From positions 1 through 38,380 of the forward strand of contig JAIPCJ010000021.1 in the NCBI GenBank assembly GCA_021738245.1: 38,380 nucleotides of DNA, written 5' to 3'. Origin of the DNA: Methylotenera sp. (lineage in GTDB: Bacteria; Pseudomonadota; Gammaproteobacteria; Burkholderiales; Burkholderiaceae_C). Of the stretch, positions 7,268 through 16,886 are shown one piece after another. A program made the position numbers and the translations under genes. The notes under the pieces were generated by a model. That model ran no database searches, was not told the origin of the DNA, and saw only the letters and a program-made list of their open reading frames with translations. The first letter of the stretch is position 1. Each line of letters starts with the position of its first letter.

Positions 7268-9949
7268 TTAGAAGCCGTAGGCGGCACGCACGAACAGCGC
7301 ACGGCCCATCGGGTCCGTGTAACGCGGGTCGAAACCACGCTGCGAGCGGGCCGACTGGTTGGAGAACGGCGGGTCCTTGTCGAACAGGTTCTTGACGCCC
7401 ACGGTCAGCGAGGTCATCTTGTTGAACTTGTACGTACCCGACAGGTCGACCAGCGTGTACGAGCTGACGTTACCGTAGAACGACGGGCCACCCACGACCG
7501 TGGCCGGGTCGTTCTGGTCGACGTAGCCGCTCTGGTTGCGCAGGCTCATGCGGGCACCCCACGCGTCCATGCTCCAGGCGGCGCTGATGTTGTGCTTCCA
7601 CTTGAACACCGGCGAGCCGTCAACGAAGACACCCACGTTTTGCTTGAAGGGGTCGAGCGGGCTGATCTGGTACAGGTAGCTGCGCACATAGGTGCCGTCA
7701 TAGCTCAGGGCGAGCTGACCGAAACCGCCGAGCTTGGTGTTGTAGCCGGCGTTCAGGTCGAAGCCCTTGGCCTTGATCGAGCCGACATTCTCCAACGGCG
7801 TCTGGATGTAGCCGATGGCCGGGCTGTTGTTGTCCAGGCCCGCGCAGCGGTTGAGCGTGTTCTGGACTGCCACGGGCAGCGTGTTGCAGCGGATGAACTT
7901 GGCCTGATAGACGTTGTAATTGGCGATCAACGAGTCGACCGGGATCGAGTTGATCTGATCGCGGATGTTGATGTTCCAGTAGTCGACGGCGAAGGTCAGG
8001 TCCTTGATCGGCTCGAAAGCGGCGCCCACGGTCCAGGTCTTGGACTTCTCCGGCTTGAGGTTGGCGTTGCCTGCGTTCTGGACTTGCGGCTGCAGGCCGC
8101 AGTCGCGGCCCTGGACGCCGCCCAGCGAGGCGATGGCCTTGCCGTTGGCATCGCACAGCAGGGGGTCGTTCTTGGCGCCTGCGGTGAACGTCACGGCCTG
8201 GGGCGCGTAGAGGTCGTCCAGACCCGGTGCGCGGAAGCCGGTGTTGTAGGACGCGCGCATCAACACTTCCTTGATGGGCTGGAAGCGGATGCCGACCTTG
8301 GGGTTGGTCGTGCGGCCGGCGTCGGAGTAGTCGTCCGAACGCAGGGCCAGCTGCAGCTCGACGGTCTTCAGCACGGGCAGCAGCATCTCGACGCCGAGTG
8401 CCTTGACCGTGCGGTTGCCACCGACGTGGTTGGGCGAACGGCCAGCCGACGGAATGGCCACCACAACGTCGTCATTGGTGTCGTTGCGGTAGGTTTCCTT
8501 GCGGGCTTCCGCAGCAATGGCGATCGCGGCATTGCCGCCCGGCAGGCTGAAGAGGTCGCGCGAGGCGCGCACGTCGATGCCCTTGGTCTCGCCCACGGCG
8601 TACGCGAAGACGCCACGTCGCTTGGCTTGCTCGATGATGGCGAGTTGTGCCGGGGTGGCTGCAGCGAAAGGGTTCAGATTGCCGAGACCCACTTGCGTGC
8701 GAACGAAGGGGGCATTGACGTAGCCATCGATGGCGGCGTCATTGGCGGTGCTGCGCGAGTAAGTGGCGCCCAGCTTGTAGTCCCAGTCGCCGATGGTGCC
8801 GCTCAGGTCGATGACGGCGCGCTTGGCCGCGGTGTTGGCTTCGTTCGTGCGGTTGCCGGCCGGCACCATGCGCCAACCCACGCTAACCGGCAGGGAGGTG
8901 TTCAAGCCCGGGTAGGTGGAGGGGTAGAGCGGGTTGGTCGGCTGGATGGTGATGCCAGTCACCGGGTCCGGTGCCACGCGCGAGATGTTCTTGTTCTCGG
9001 TGGCCAGGCCTTCGAAGGTCAGGACGTGATTCGCAGCCAGCTTCAGAGCGGCGCGACCCGTGATGGTGTTCTGCTTGACATCGGGAATGATGTCGATCGT
9101 CGAGCTGAAGTCGAAGACGCAGGCCTTGTTGTTGGACGGATTGACCAGCGACAGGGGCGGCTGGCAGTTCGGCGCGGTCAGGTTGGCCGTGCCGATGGTG
9201 CTGTTCTGGGCGAAGTTGCCGGGGAAGGTGGTGCCGGAGTTGCCGTTCACGCCGCGGCTCGGGATGATGCCGGTCTTGGAGAACTCACGGTCCAGGGCGC
9301 GGACGCGCTGCTGGCGGCGAGTGTCGAACGAACCCCAGAAGTTGAAGCTGTCCTTCTCCAGGTCGCCGAAGCCGAAGGTGACAGAGCCGCCTTCCTTCTT
9401 GCCGCCGTCTTCACGCGGCTTGGTCATTTCGGCCACGATCTGGCCGCCACGGAAGTTGGACTTGGTGATGAAGTTGATCACGCCGCCGATGGCGTCGGTG
9501 CCGTACACGGCCGAGGCGCCGTCACGCAGCACTTCGACGCGCTCGATGGCCGCGAAGGGGATGCTGTTCAGGTCGACCGCGTTGGCACCGAACGCAAAGG
9601 CCGTCATGCGGCGACCGTTCAGCAGGACCAGGGTCTTGTTGGCGCCAAGAGCACGCAGGTTCGCGTAAGTGGCGCCACCGGTGCTCGAGCCGATGGAGTT
9701 GCTGGCGGGCGCGCTGGATTGGCTGGCCGACAGCAGTTCGATGATGCCTTCGACGCTGTTCACGCCCGATTGACGCAGATCGTCAACCTTAATCACCGTG
9801 ATGGGCAGGGCGCCTTCGTCATTGATCGTGCGGCGGATGGCCGAGCCGGTGATTTCCACACGCTCCAGCGTCTGCTGGGCGAACGCCGGGAGCGCTGAGA
9901 TGCTGAGGCAGGCCAGCGTCGCGGCGCTGATGGCATGGCGTTTGAACAT
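7268..9949 (-). CDS. TonB-dependent outer-membrane receptor
   Basis: An 893-residue outer-membrane receptor for TonB-driven uptake of a large substrate such as an iron chelate, vitamin or glycan. The signal peptide MFKRHAISAATLACLSIS... ends near AFA-Q (cleavage after about residue 24). A TonB-box-like start (LERVEITGS) follows, then the plug domain (about 40-165) with NLRALGANKTLVLLNGRRM and IERVEVLRDGASAVYGTDA, and the barrel to the C-terminal aromatic residue (FVRAAYGF), the normal signal for barrel insertion. The ATG at 9947-9949 has a good AGGAG site 8 bases upstream. Subtype (catecholate siderophore, B12 or carbohydrate receptor) cannot be told from sequence alone. It is separated from the second receptor gene upstream by a terminator and about 385 bases, so the two are probably independent transcripts. 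Confidence 0.93.
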   Translation of the reverse strand: MFKRHAISAATLACLSISALPAFAQQTLERVEITGSAIRRTINDEGALPITVIKVDDLRQSGVNSVEGIIELLSASQSSAPASNSIGSSTGGATYANLRALGANKTLVLLNGRRMTAFAFGANAVDLNSIPFAAIERVEVLRDGASAVYGTDAIGGVINFITKSNFRGGQIVAEMTKPREDGGKKEGGSVTFGFGDLEKDSFNFWGSFDTRRQQRVRALDREFSKTGIIPSRGVNGNSGTTFPGNFAQNSTIGTANLTAPNCQPPLSLVNPSNNKACVFDFSSTIDIIPDVKQNTITGRAALKLAANHVLTFEGLATENKNISRVAPDPVTGITIQPTNPLYPSTYPGLNTSLPVSVGWRMVPAGNRTNEANTAAKRAVIDLSGTIGDWDYKLGATYSRSTANDAAIDGYVNAPFVRTQVGLGNLNPFAAATPAQLAIIEQAKRRGVFAYAVGETKGIDVRASRDLFSLPGGNAAIAIAAEARKETYRNDTNDDVVVAIPSAGRSPNHVGGNRTVKALGVEMLLPVLKTVELQLALRSDDYSDAGRTTNPKVGIRFQPIKEVLMRASYNTGFRAPGLDDLYAPQAVTFTAGAKNDPLLCDANGKAIASLGGVQGRDCGLQPQVQNAGNANLKPEKSKTWTVGAAFEPIKDLTFAVDYWNINIRDQINSIPVDSLIANYNVYQAKFIRCNTLPVAVQNTLNRCAGLDNNSPAIGYIQTPLENVGSIKAKGFDLNAGYNTKLGGFGQLALSYDGTYVRSYLYQISPLDPFKQNVGVFVDGSPVFKWKHNISAAWSMDAWGARMSLRNQSGYVDQNDPATVVGGPSFYGNVSSYTLVDLSGTYKFNKMTSLTVGVKNLFDKDPPFSNQSARSQRGFDPRYTDPMGRALFVRAAYGF

Positions 9950-10334
9950 TGAGAACTCCTTGCAAGATGGACACGCCGCGCGAGCACAGGCCCCGCTGGC
10001 GACGACTGCCCATGACTGGAATGGGAAACGAGCGGCGAGTGTGAAGGAAGGTATCTGTCGTTCTGTCCGGGTTCCTCCCAATTGAGGCCCGTAAAGGCCC
10101 GGATGACGCCTTGGCGTGCGGGAAAGTCCCCGTCTTGTTTCGCTCCGATGTAGGGGCTGCTGCGCCCTGTTGTTGTGCAGAGTCAACAGATGGCCCGCGA
10201 TCGAGCCCCGCCCGGCGACCGTGGCTTGCGTGAGGCCGTCTGGACGCAGGCCTCTCGCCCACTGCCCGCCCACAAAAAAGCCGCCCGCGGGCAGGCCCGG
10301 GGCGGCTGACTCAGGCGCGTGAGCGCCTGTGAGG
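9950..10334. other. Gene-free region between two receptor genes
   Basis: These 385 bases contain no credible gene. The right end (10274-10306) holds the terminator of the upstream receptor. The rest is the likely promoter and leader of the 7268-9949 receptor; I see no clear sigma-70 -10/-35 pair, Fur box or riboswitch. Confidence 0.6.
10274..10306 (-). terminator. Rho-independent terminator of the second TonB receptor gene
   Basis: On the minus strand GCCGCCC (10306-10300) pairs with GGGCGGC (10286-10280) and is followed by six T residues (10279-10274). It lies 28 bases after the receptor stop codon. Confidence 0.85.
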
Positions 10335-13300
10335 TCAGAACTCGTAGCGACCGCTCAGGCGGACGTACCGGGGTTCCTGTGTGGACGTCGGGCTTCCGTA
10401 GTTCAGGTTCTGGCGGTAAGGCGGTGTTTCGCTGGTCGCATAGCTGTAGTCCCGCACTTCGTTGTATTCCGTTGCCTTGCGGCTGTTGAACACGTTGAAG
10501 ACGTCGGCTTGCAGCGTCAGGCGGCTGGCCCACTTCGGCTTGTACGACAGTTGCACGTCGAACTGGTGCGTCCAGGGCGTGCGGCCCGCCGTGCCGCGCG
10601 GCACGAGCTTGACCTCGGTCGCGCTGGTGCGGCAGTAGTAGGACGACGGGCTACCGGTCCAGGTTTCAGCGAAATCCGGCACGGTGTTGGGCACGAAGCC
10701 GATGCAGCTGTACGGCCGGCCCGAAGCCAGCGTCGCATTCAGGCCCACCGCGAACTCGTCGGTGATGGCGTAGGTGCCGAAGAGCTTGAAGGTGTGGCGA
10801 CGGTCATTTGGCAGGTAGCCCTTGGCTCCGTCGGTGAACGAGCCGAAGTCAAAGTCCTGCGTGATGCCGGCATCTTCCTGGTTCAGCTGCGACTGCACAT
10901 AGCCCTCAGCCGTGCCACGGCTCTTGGCCAGCACATAGGAGAACTGCATGCCCCACTTGCCGTCGAAGGGCTTCTCGAGCGTCAGCTCCAGGGCCTTGTA
11001 GGTGCGGGTGTACGGTGCCAGCCGGAAATAGCTCGCCGGGATGGTCACGTTGGTCAAGTTGCCGTCGTTCTTCAGGTCCATCGCCAGGCTGACATCCTTG
11101 CCCGGGTTGAGCACGATGCAGGCGGCCAGGGTGCCGGGGTCGAACGCGGTGTAGCCGTTGTCGGCAGCCCAGTCGACCATGGCGTAGTGGCCGCAGAAGT
11201 CGTCCATGCCGCTGTTGATCTTGCGGTACGTGAACTTGGCGCCAGCCGTCCAACCCTTGGCGATGGCCTTCTGAATACCCAGGATGTATTCGTCCTGGTT
11301 CATCGGGCTCAGATTGGTCGCCGCCACCGTGGCCGGGTTGGGGATGCGCCCGTCGGAGTTGATCAGCGTCGTGCCGATCTGCGTCAGTCCAGTCGGCGCG
11401 GCGGTGCGCGGGTCTTGGCCGGTATAGGTGTAGTAGGCCTCCGTGTTGAGTTCACCTCGCGTGGCGCGGATGTTGGTGTTGGAGGCGACCGGGATGTAGT
11501 AACGGCCGACGTTGCCGTAGATCTTGAGCGACGAGTCGCCCATCGCATCCCAGGAGAAGCCCAGGCGCGGCGCGAGTTCGCGGTCCTTCTTGACGAAACT
11601 CACCCCGTCGCTGTTCTTGTTGTCGAAGGACTCCCAGCGCAGGCCGCCGTAGAGCAGCACTTCCTTGGTGATCTTCCAGCTGTCCTCCACGTAGTAGGCG
11701 CTGTTCTTGACCTCGAACTCGCCGCTGGTGTTCTGGGCGATACGGCCGCGCACGTAGGGCGTGTTGCCCGGCAATGCGACGCCGCGCACCGTGCCACCTG
11801 CCGCAGGCGTGACGAAGTAGCGCCAGTAGATGCCGCCGGAGTAGGACGACCCTCCCGCCTCGCCGGAGGTGAAGGTCTGGTTGTCCAGGCCGGCACGGAT
11901 GGTGTGCTTGCCAAGGACGTACTCGAGGTCCAGGCGGTACGCCTTGCGCTTGTCGATGTCGGTCGGCGGTGCTGCCGGGTCGCGGCCAGGCGCACCCGGG
12001 AAAATGCCGTTCCAGCATCCCAGCGGAGCCGTGGCCCCGACGTTGTAGACGGTCGGACAGTCGGCGCCGCCGAGCCGGGAGCCAGTGAAGATGGGCTGCT
12101 GGTCCGTCACGCGCCCCGCCAGTGCTGACACCGTCAGGTCGTCAGTCAGATAGCCGGTGTACTTGAGGATGTCCACACGGCCACCGGCTGTACGTTGGCT
12201 CACGCCGGGCGCGCCGTCCAGGGTGCCGGCATAAGGGGTTGCGGACTCGTAGTCGTAGTAGTCGCGCTTGCTCTTGGTGCTGATGCCGGTGTATTCCAGC
12301 AGGTGGTTGTCGGTCAGCGAGAAGTCGACCTTGAGCAGCCAGTTCGGGTGCGTGTCCTTGATGCGGTGGGCCTGGCTTTCCTCGAAGGTGTCGGTGGTGT
12401 TGCTGCGGCCTTCGACCAGACCGAAAACGAACAGCTTGTCCTTGATGACCGGACCGCCACCGTAGATGTTGTACTCGCGAACCTCGCGGCGATCCTGGGA
12501 CTTGTCGTAGTAGTAGTGGGTATAGGGCGGGAGGTTTTGGAACTGATCAGGTGTGGACAGGTCCGTTTCCTTGTTCACCACCCGAATGCCCTTGGAGCGC
12601 AGGGACTTCGGCTCCCAGTACACCGAGGCGCCACCCTTCCATTCATTGGTGCCGCGCTTGGTCAGCAGGCTGATCACGCCACCCAGCGAGCGGCCATATT
12701 CGGCGCCGTATCCACCGGTCTTGATCTGCTGCTGCGCAATCGCCTCGAACGGCAGGTTGGCGTAGGAGAGGAAGTTGCGGATGTTGGTGACGTCGAAGCC
12801 GTTGATGTAGTAGCCGTTCTCCGCGCACGGATGCGCCAGCGAACGAGGGCAGGCCGCCGCGATCACCCAGGTCGGCGTCACCCTTCACGACGCCCGGAGC
12901 CAGCAGGGCGACGGCGTCAACGTTGCGGGCCACGGGCAGGGCGCGCAGTTGTTCGGCGGTGAACACGGTGCTGCTCTCGGTGCTGCTCACGTCGATCAGC
13001 GTGCGTGTGCCGCGCCCCGAAATCTCGATCCGTTCCATCTCCTGCGTCAGCTTGACTTCCGTGCCGGAGCCGATGGTGACGACCACTTCGCGCGTCACAC
13101 CCCCCGCCGTCACGCGGTAGCGGCCAGGGGGCAGCTTGGAGAACGTGAAACTGCCGCCGGCTTCGGCCGTGGCCTGGCGCTGCAGGCCGGTGTCCACGTT
13201 GACGATGCTGACCGTCGTGCCGGCCGCGGTGCGGCCAAATAGCGAGCCATCGGCGCTTTGCGCCTGGGCGGTGCCCGCGAAGCCCAGGCTGATGGCCAGG

Positions 13301-13353
13301 GCGACTGCGCTGTGGCGCAGGAAGGGGGCTTTGGGGTGATGCGGGGTGAGCAA
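10335..13353 (-). pseudogene. TonB-dependent receptor with N-terminal carboxypeptidase-regulatory-like domain, broken by a +1 frameshift
   Basis: Two frames together make one Oar-like receptor of about 1005 residues. The first (from a TTG at 13351-13353, with GGAGGT 4 bases upstream) gives a signal peptide ending AQA, a CarboxypepD-regulatory-like domain (TVSIVNVDTGLQRQATAEAG...LPPGRYRV) and the start of the plug up to LPSFAGASV. The second continues with AENGYYINGFDVTNIRN through the barrel to the terminal RYEF. The join needs removal of one base near 12825: GTG-C-GCG-GAG-AAC instead of GTG-GCG-GAG-AAC. The total length (3019) is one more than a multiple of three, as expected. Everything else looks intact, so this is either a very recent mutation or a sequencing error. 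An upstream TTG at 13363-13365 is an alternative start. Confidence 0.85.
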
Positions 13354-13360
13354 GGTGACC

Positions 13361-13429
13361 TCCAAGATTTCAGGGAGCCATTGACTAACGGCATATGCCG
13401 GACGTCATGGCGCGAGCTGAAATCTTGGA
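13361..13429. promoter_or_regulatory. Compound inverted repeat covering the leader and ribosome-binding site of the frameshifted receptor gene
   Basis: Outer arms of 13 bases (13361-13373 and 13417-13429) are perfectly complementary. Inside them lie a second pair, GCCATTGAC/GTCATGGC (one bulge), and a 12-base perfect palindrome CGGCATATGCCG (13389-13400). Read on the minus strand, the 3' outer arm contains the first three bases of the GGAGGT ribosome-binding site of the receptor gene, so folding of the leader would partly hide it. Confidence 0.7.
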
Positions 13430-13525
13430 TCCCGCCTCATTTCTTACGAGGCCGTGTTCTCCCTGCATGTGCTGCATTGCAACACTGGGGCTTCCGCAAG
13501 TTGACAAGTCAAGAGGGCATCTCTT

Positions 13526-15697
13526 TCAGGGAGCTGTCTTGACCTTCAACCGCCACGCATGCAGCAGCGGCTCGGTGTAGCCGCTGGGCTGCGCCTCGCC
13601 CTTGAAGACCAGGTCCAGCGCCGCCTGCATGGCGGCACCTTGCGGGTGCTCCGCCAGGGACCGGTAGGCCGCGTCGCCGGCGTTCTGGGCGTCCACCACC
13701 TTGGCCATGCGGGCAAAGGTCTCGCGCACCTGCTCGGCCGTCACCACGCCGTGGCGCAGCCAGTTGGCGATGTGCTGGCTGCTGATGCGCAGGGTGGCGC
13801 GGTCTTCCATCAGGCCCACGCCGTTGATGTCGGGTACCTTGGAGCAGCCGACGCCCTGGTCGATCCAGCGCACCACGTAGCCGAGGATGCCCTGCACGTT
13901 GTTGTCCAGCTCCTGCTGGCGCTGCTCGGGTGTCCAGTCTGCTTGCGGAGCGACGGGAATCGTCAGCAGCGCGTTCAGGATGCCTTCGCGCTCGGCGGCG
14001 AGGTCCACCTTTTCCAGCGCCTGCTGCACGGCAGCCACGCTGACCTGGTGGTAGTGCAGCGCATGCAGGGTCGCCGCGGTGGGCGAGGGCACCCAGGCGG
14101 TGTTGGCGCCGGCCTTGGGGTGGCCGATCTTCTGCTTGAGCATCTCGGCCATCAGGTCGGGCATGGCCCACATGCCCTTGCCGATCTGGGCGCGGCCGCG
14201 CAGGCCGCAGGCCAGGCCCGTCAGCACATTGCTGCGCTCGTAGGCCTGGATCCAGGCGCTCGTCTTCATGTCGCCCTTGCGCAGCATCGGGCCGGCACGC
14301 ATGGCGGTGTGCATCTCGTCGCCGGTGCGGTCCAGGAAGCCGGTGTTGATGAAGGCCACGCGGCTGGCGGCGGCGGCGATGCAGGCCTGCAGGTTGACGG
14401 AGGTGCGGCGCTCCTCGTCCATGATGCCCAGCTTGACGGTGCTGCCCGGCAGGCCGAGCAGCTGCTCCACGCGGCTGAAGAGTTCCGACGCGAAGGCCAC
14501 TTCGGCCGGGCCGTGCATCTTGGGCTTGACGATGTAGACCGACCCCGTGCGGCTGTTGCCGCGACGCTTGAGGTCATGCATCGCGATGGTCGTCGTGACG
14601 ACCGCGTCCATGATGCCCTCGGGGATCTCGCTGCCGTCGTCCAGCAGGATGGCCGGGTTGGTCATCAGGTGGCCGACATTGCGCACGAACATCAGCGAGC
14701 GGCCATGCAGCGTGACCGTGCCGCCGTTCGGCGCGGTGTAGACGCGGTCGGCATTCAGGCGCCGGGTGAAGGTGGTGCCGCCCTTGGCCACCTCCTCGGT
14801 GAGCGTGCCGAGTTGAATGCCGAGCCAGTTGCGGTAGGCCAGCAGCTTGTCTTCGGCATCCACCGCGGCGACCGAGTCTTCGAGATCGAGGATGGTGGAC
14901 AGGGCCGCCTCCAGCACGACGTCGGCCACGCCGGCGGCGTCGGTCTTGCCGATGGGCGTGCTGCGGTCGATGCGGATGTCCAGGTGCAGGCCGTGGTGCA
15001 CCAGCAGCACGCTGCTCGGAGCGGCAGCTTCGCCCTGGTAGCCGACGAAGGCGGCGGGGTCCTGCAGGCCGGTGGTGGCGCCGGAGGCCAGCGTCACGAC
15101 GAGCTGGCCGCCGTCCACGCGGTAGCCGGTCGCGTCGGCATGCGAGCCGCTGGCCAGGGGGGCCGCCTGGTCCAGCACCTGGCGGGCGTAGGCGATGACC
15201 TTGGCGCCGCGCACCGGGTTGTAGGCGCCCGCGCGCGTGGCGCCGTCGGTCTCAGGGATGGCGTCGGTGCCGTAGAGCGCGTCGTACAGCGAGCCCCAAC
15301 GGGCGTTGGCCGCGTTCAGCGCATAGCGGGCGTTCAGGATGGGCACCACCAGCTGCGGGCCGGCCTGCACGGCCAGTTCGGCATCGACATTCGCCGTGGT
15401 GGCCTGCACCTGCGCGGGCACCGGGACGAGGTAGCCGATGCGGGTCAGGAAGTCGCGGTAGGCCGGCATGTCGGCGATGGGACCGGGGTGGGCTTCGTGC
15501 CAGGCGTCGAGCTCGGCCTGCAGGCGGTCGCGCTCGGCCAGCAACGCGCGGTTCTTGGGCGCCAACTCATGGGCGAGCGCGCTGAAGCCGGCCCAGAAGG
15601 CGTCCGGCGCCAAGCCGGTGCCGGGCAGCACTTCGGTGTCGATGAAGCGGGCCAGGTCGGCATCGACCTGCAGGCGGTGGAGGGAGGTGCGAGGCAT
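13526..15697 (-). CDS. glcB: Malate synthase G
   Basis: A 723-residue enzyme, the normal length for the monomeric G isoform, which condenses glyoxylate with acetyl-CoA to malate and CoA. Recognisable segments in order are [62 protein letters not shown] (acidic metal ligands), [35 protein letters not shown] and [17 protein letters not shown]. The ATG at 15695-15697 has AGGAG 7 bases upstream. Together with acetyl-CoA-producing genes elsewhere in the window, it would serve growth on C2 units, fatty acids or glycolate. No glcDEF or aceA genes are adjacent. The LysR gene is divergent across a 157-base promoter region and is the likely regulator. Confidence 0.97.
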   Translation of the reverse strand: MPRTSLHRLQVDADLARFIDTEVLPGTGLAPDAFWAGFSALAHELAPKNRALLAERDRLQAELDAWHEAHPGPIADMPAYRDFLTRIGYLVPVPAQVQATTANVDAELAVQAGPQLVVPILNARYALNAANARWGSLYDALYGTDAIPETDGATRAGAYNPVRGAKVIAYARQVLDQAAPLASGSHADATGYRVDGGQLVVTLASGATTGLQDPAAFVGYQGEAAAPSSVLLVHHGLHLDIRIDRSTPIGKTDAAGVADVVLEAALSTILDLEDSVAAVDAEDKLLAYRNWLGIQLGTLTEEVAKGGTTFTRRLNADRVYTAPNGGTVTLHGRSLMFVRNVGHLMTNPAILLDDGSEIPEGIMDAVVTTTIAMHDLKRRGNSRTGSVYIVKPKMHGPAEVAFASELFSRVEQLLGLPGSTVKLGIMDEERRTSVNLQACIAAAASRVAFINTGFLDRTGDEMHTAMRAGPMLRKGDMKTSAWIQAYERSNVLTGLACGLRGRAQIGKGMWAMPDLMAEMLKQKIGHPKAGANTAWVPSPTAATLHALHYHQVSVAAVQQALEKVDLAAEREGILNALLTIPVAPQADWTPEQRQQELDNNVQGILGYVVRWIDQGVGCSKVPDINGVGLMEDRATLRISSQHIANWLRHGVVTAEQVRETFARMAKVVDAQNAGDAAYRSLAEHPQGAAMQAALDLVFKGEAQPSGYTEPLLHAWRLKVKTAP

Positions 15698-15795
15698 GGT
15701 GGAGCTCCTGCGAGAGGCAACGACGAATGGTGCCAATCTAGCCGGCTTGCGTGTGCCGATTCGCTGTGGGGTCTGCAAGTAATCTGTGACCAAAA

Positions 15796-15829
15796 CGCAA
15801 AGATGAATCATGAAAACGATTCCTTTGCG
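15796..15829. promoter_or_regulatory. Interrupted dyad in the glcB/LysR divergent promoter
   Basis: CGCAAAG (15796-15802) and GAATC (15805-15809) face GATTC (15818-15822) and CTTTGCG (15823-15829), giving 12 complementary bases per side with a 2-base asymmetry. It lies 26-59 bases before the LysR start and about 100-130 bases before the malate synthase start. The size suits a LysR-type recognition and activation site. Confidence 0.55.
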
Positions 15830-15854
15830 CCACTCTCCGAGCACAATCGGCCGT

Positions 15855-16760
15855 ATGGACAAGCTCAAGCAGATGGAGTCCTTCGTGCTCGTGGCCGCCA
15901 AGGGCAGCCTCACCGCCGCCGCGCAGGCTGAGGGTGTGGCCCCGGCAGTGATGAGCCGCCGCCTGGATGCGCTGGAGGCGCGCCTGGGCGTGAAGCTGCT
16001 GCTGCGCACCACGCGGAGACTCACGCTGACGGCGGAGGGACAGTCGTTCCTGGAGGACTGCCAGCGGCTGATCGCCTCGGTGGCCGATGCCGAGGCGGCG
16101 GTCAGCGCCGGCGGCCTGAAGGCCAGCGGGCACCTGCGGGTGACGGCGCCGGCGGGCTTCGGCCGCCGCCACGTGGCGCCGCTGGTGCCGGGGTTTCTCG
16201 CCGCGCATGCCGACCTGAGCCTGTCGCTCAACCTTAGCGACCGCGTGGTGGACATCGTGCACGAGGGCTTCGACTGCGCGGTGCGCGTGGGCGACCTGCC
16301 GGACTCCAGCCTGGTCAGCACGCGCCTGGCCGACAACCGGCGGCTGTGCGTGGCCGCACCGGCCTACCTCAAGCGTGCCGGCACGCCGCGCCACCCGGAC
16401 GACCTGGCCCGCCATGCCTGCCTGACGCTCAGCTCAGAAGCCAGTCAGACGCGTGGCTGGGCCTTCCTGATCCACGGCGCGGTGCAGCACCTCCGACCCA
16501 CAGGCCGGCTGGACTGCAGCGACGGCCAGGTGCTGCACGACTGGTGCGTGGCCGGCCTGGGCCTGGCCTGGCGCAGCACCTGGGAGGTGGAGGCCGACCT
16601 GGCCGCCGGCCGGCTGGTCAGCGTGCTGGACGACTTCGCGGCGCCGCCCAACGGCATCTACGCGATCTTTCCGCAGTCACGCCACCTGCCGCTGCGCACG
16701 CGGCTGTGGGTGGAGCATCTGCGGGCGCATTACGGGCGCCTCGACTACTGGCAAGGCTGA
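15855..16760 (+). CDS. LysR-family transcriptional regulator, probable regulator of glcB
   Basis: A 301-residue LysR protein with an N-terminal winged helix-turn-helix (about 1-60: [19 protein letters not shown], then [19 protein letters not shown] and [12 protein letters not shown]) and a C-terminal periplasmic-binding-like effector domain (about 90-295). I chose the ATG at 15855 because it gives the standard family start; the longer frame from 15810 would add an unusual 15-residue leader. It is transcribed away from malate synthase, the classical arrangement for a LysR regulator and its target. The effector is unknown; glycolate or glyoxylate is a guess from context. It resembles the large DsdC/CrgA-like clade common in Burkholderiales. 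Confidence 0.9.
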   Translation: MDKLKQMESFVLVAAKGSLTAAAQAEGVAPAVMSRRLDALEARLGVKLLLRTTRRLTLTAEGQSFLEDCQRLIASVADAEAAVSAGGLKASGHLRVTAPAGFGRRHVAPLVPGFLAAHADLSLSLNLSDRVVDIVHEGFDCAVRVGDLPDSSLVSTRLADNRRLCVAAPAYLKRAGTPRHPDDLARHACLTLSSEASQTRGWAFLIHGAVQHLRPTGRLDCSDGQVLHDWCVAGLGLAWRSTWEVEADLAAGRLVSVLDDFAAPPNGIYAIFPQSRHLPLRTRLWVEHLRAHYGRLDYWQG

Positions 16761-16886
16761 GGGCCGTTGCGGCCTTCTGGACAAGCGCCGGGCTGCGGCC
16801 GGGCGCGGCACCCGTCGATTTCCTCGACGAAGAACTCGAGCTCCCCGCGCCCAGCCGAGTCGTGGCAGCGGCAGAAGCCGCGCGGC

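Noticed and set aside
5793-7271. A 492-codon plus-strand frame running through the stem-loop repeat
   Set aside because: Its HRDTEAQRQRD-like stretch is only translation of the ACAGAGRC repeat, and the rest is a shadow of the reductase.
7166-9898. A 910-codon open frame on the plus strand
   Set aside because: It lies opposite the TonB-dependent receptor, whose signal peptide, plug motifs, terminator and ribosome-binding site are clear. The plus frame is low-complexity Val/Ala/Gly/Arg sequence typical of a GC-rich shadow.
13501-13512. TTGACAAGTCAA palindrome after malate synthase
   Set aside because: It is a short 5-base-arm dyad without conserved context; it may belong to the receptor promoter but no -10 element could be placed.
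13559-15931. A 790-codon open frame on the plus strand
   Set aside because: It is a shadow of malate synthase G and runs into the LysR gene in another frame.
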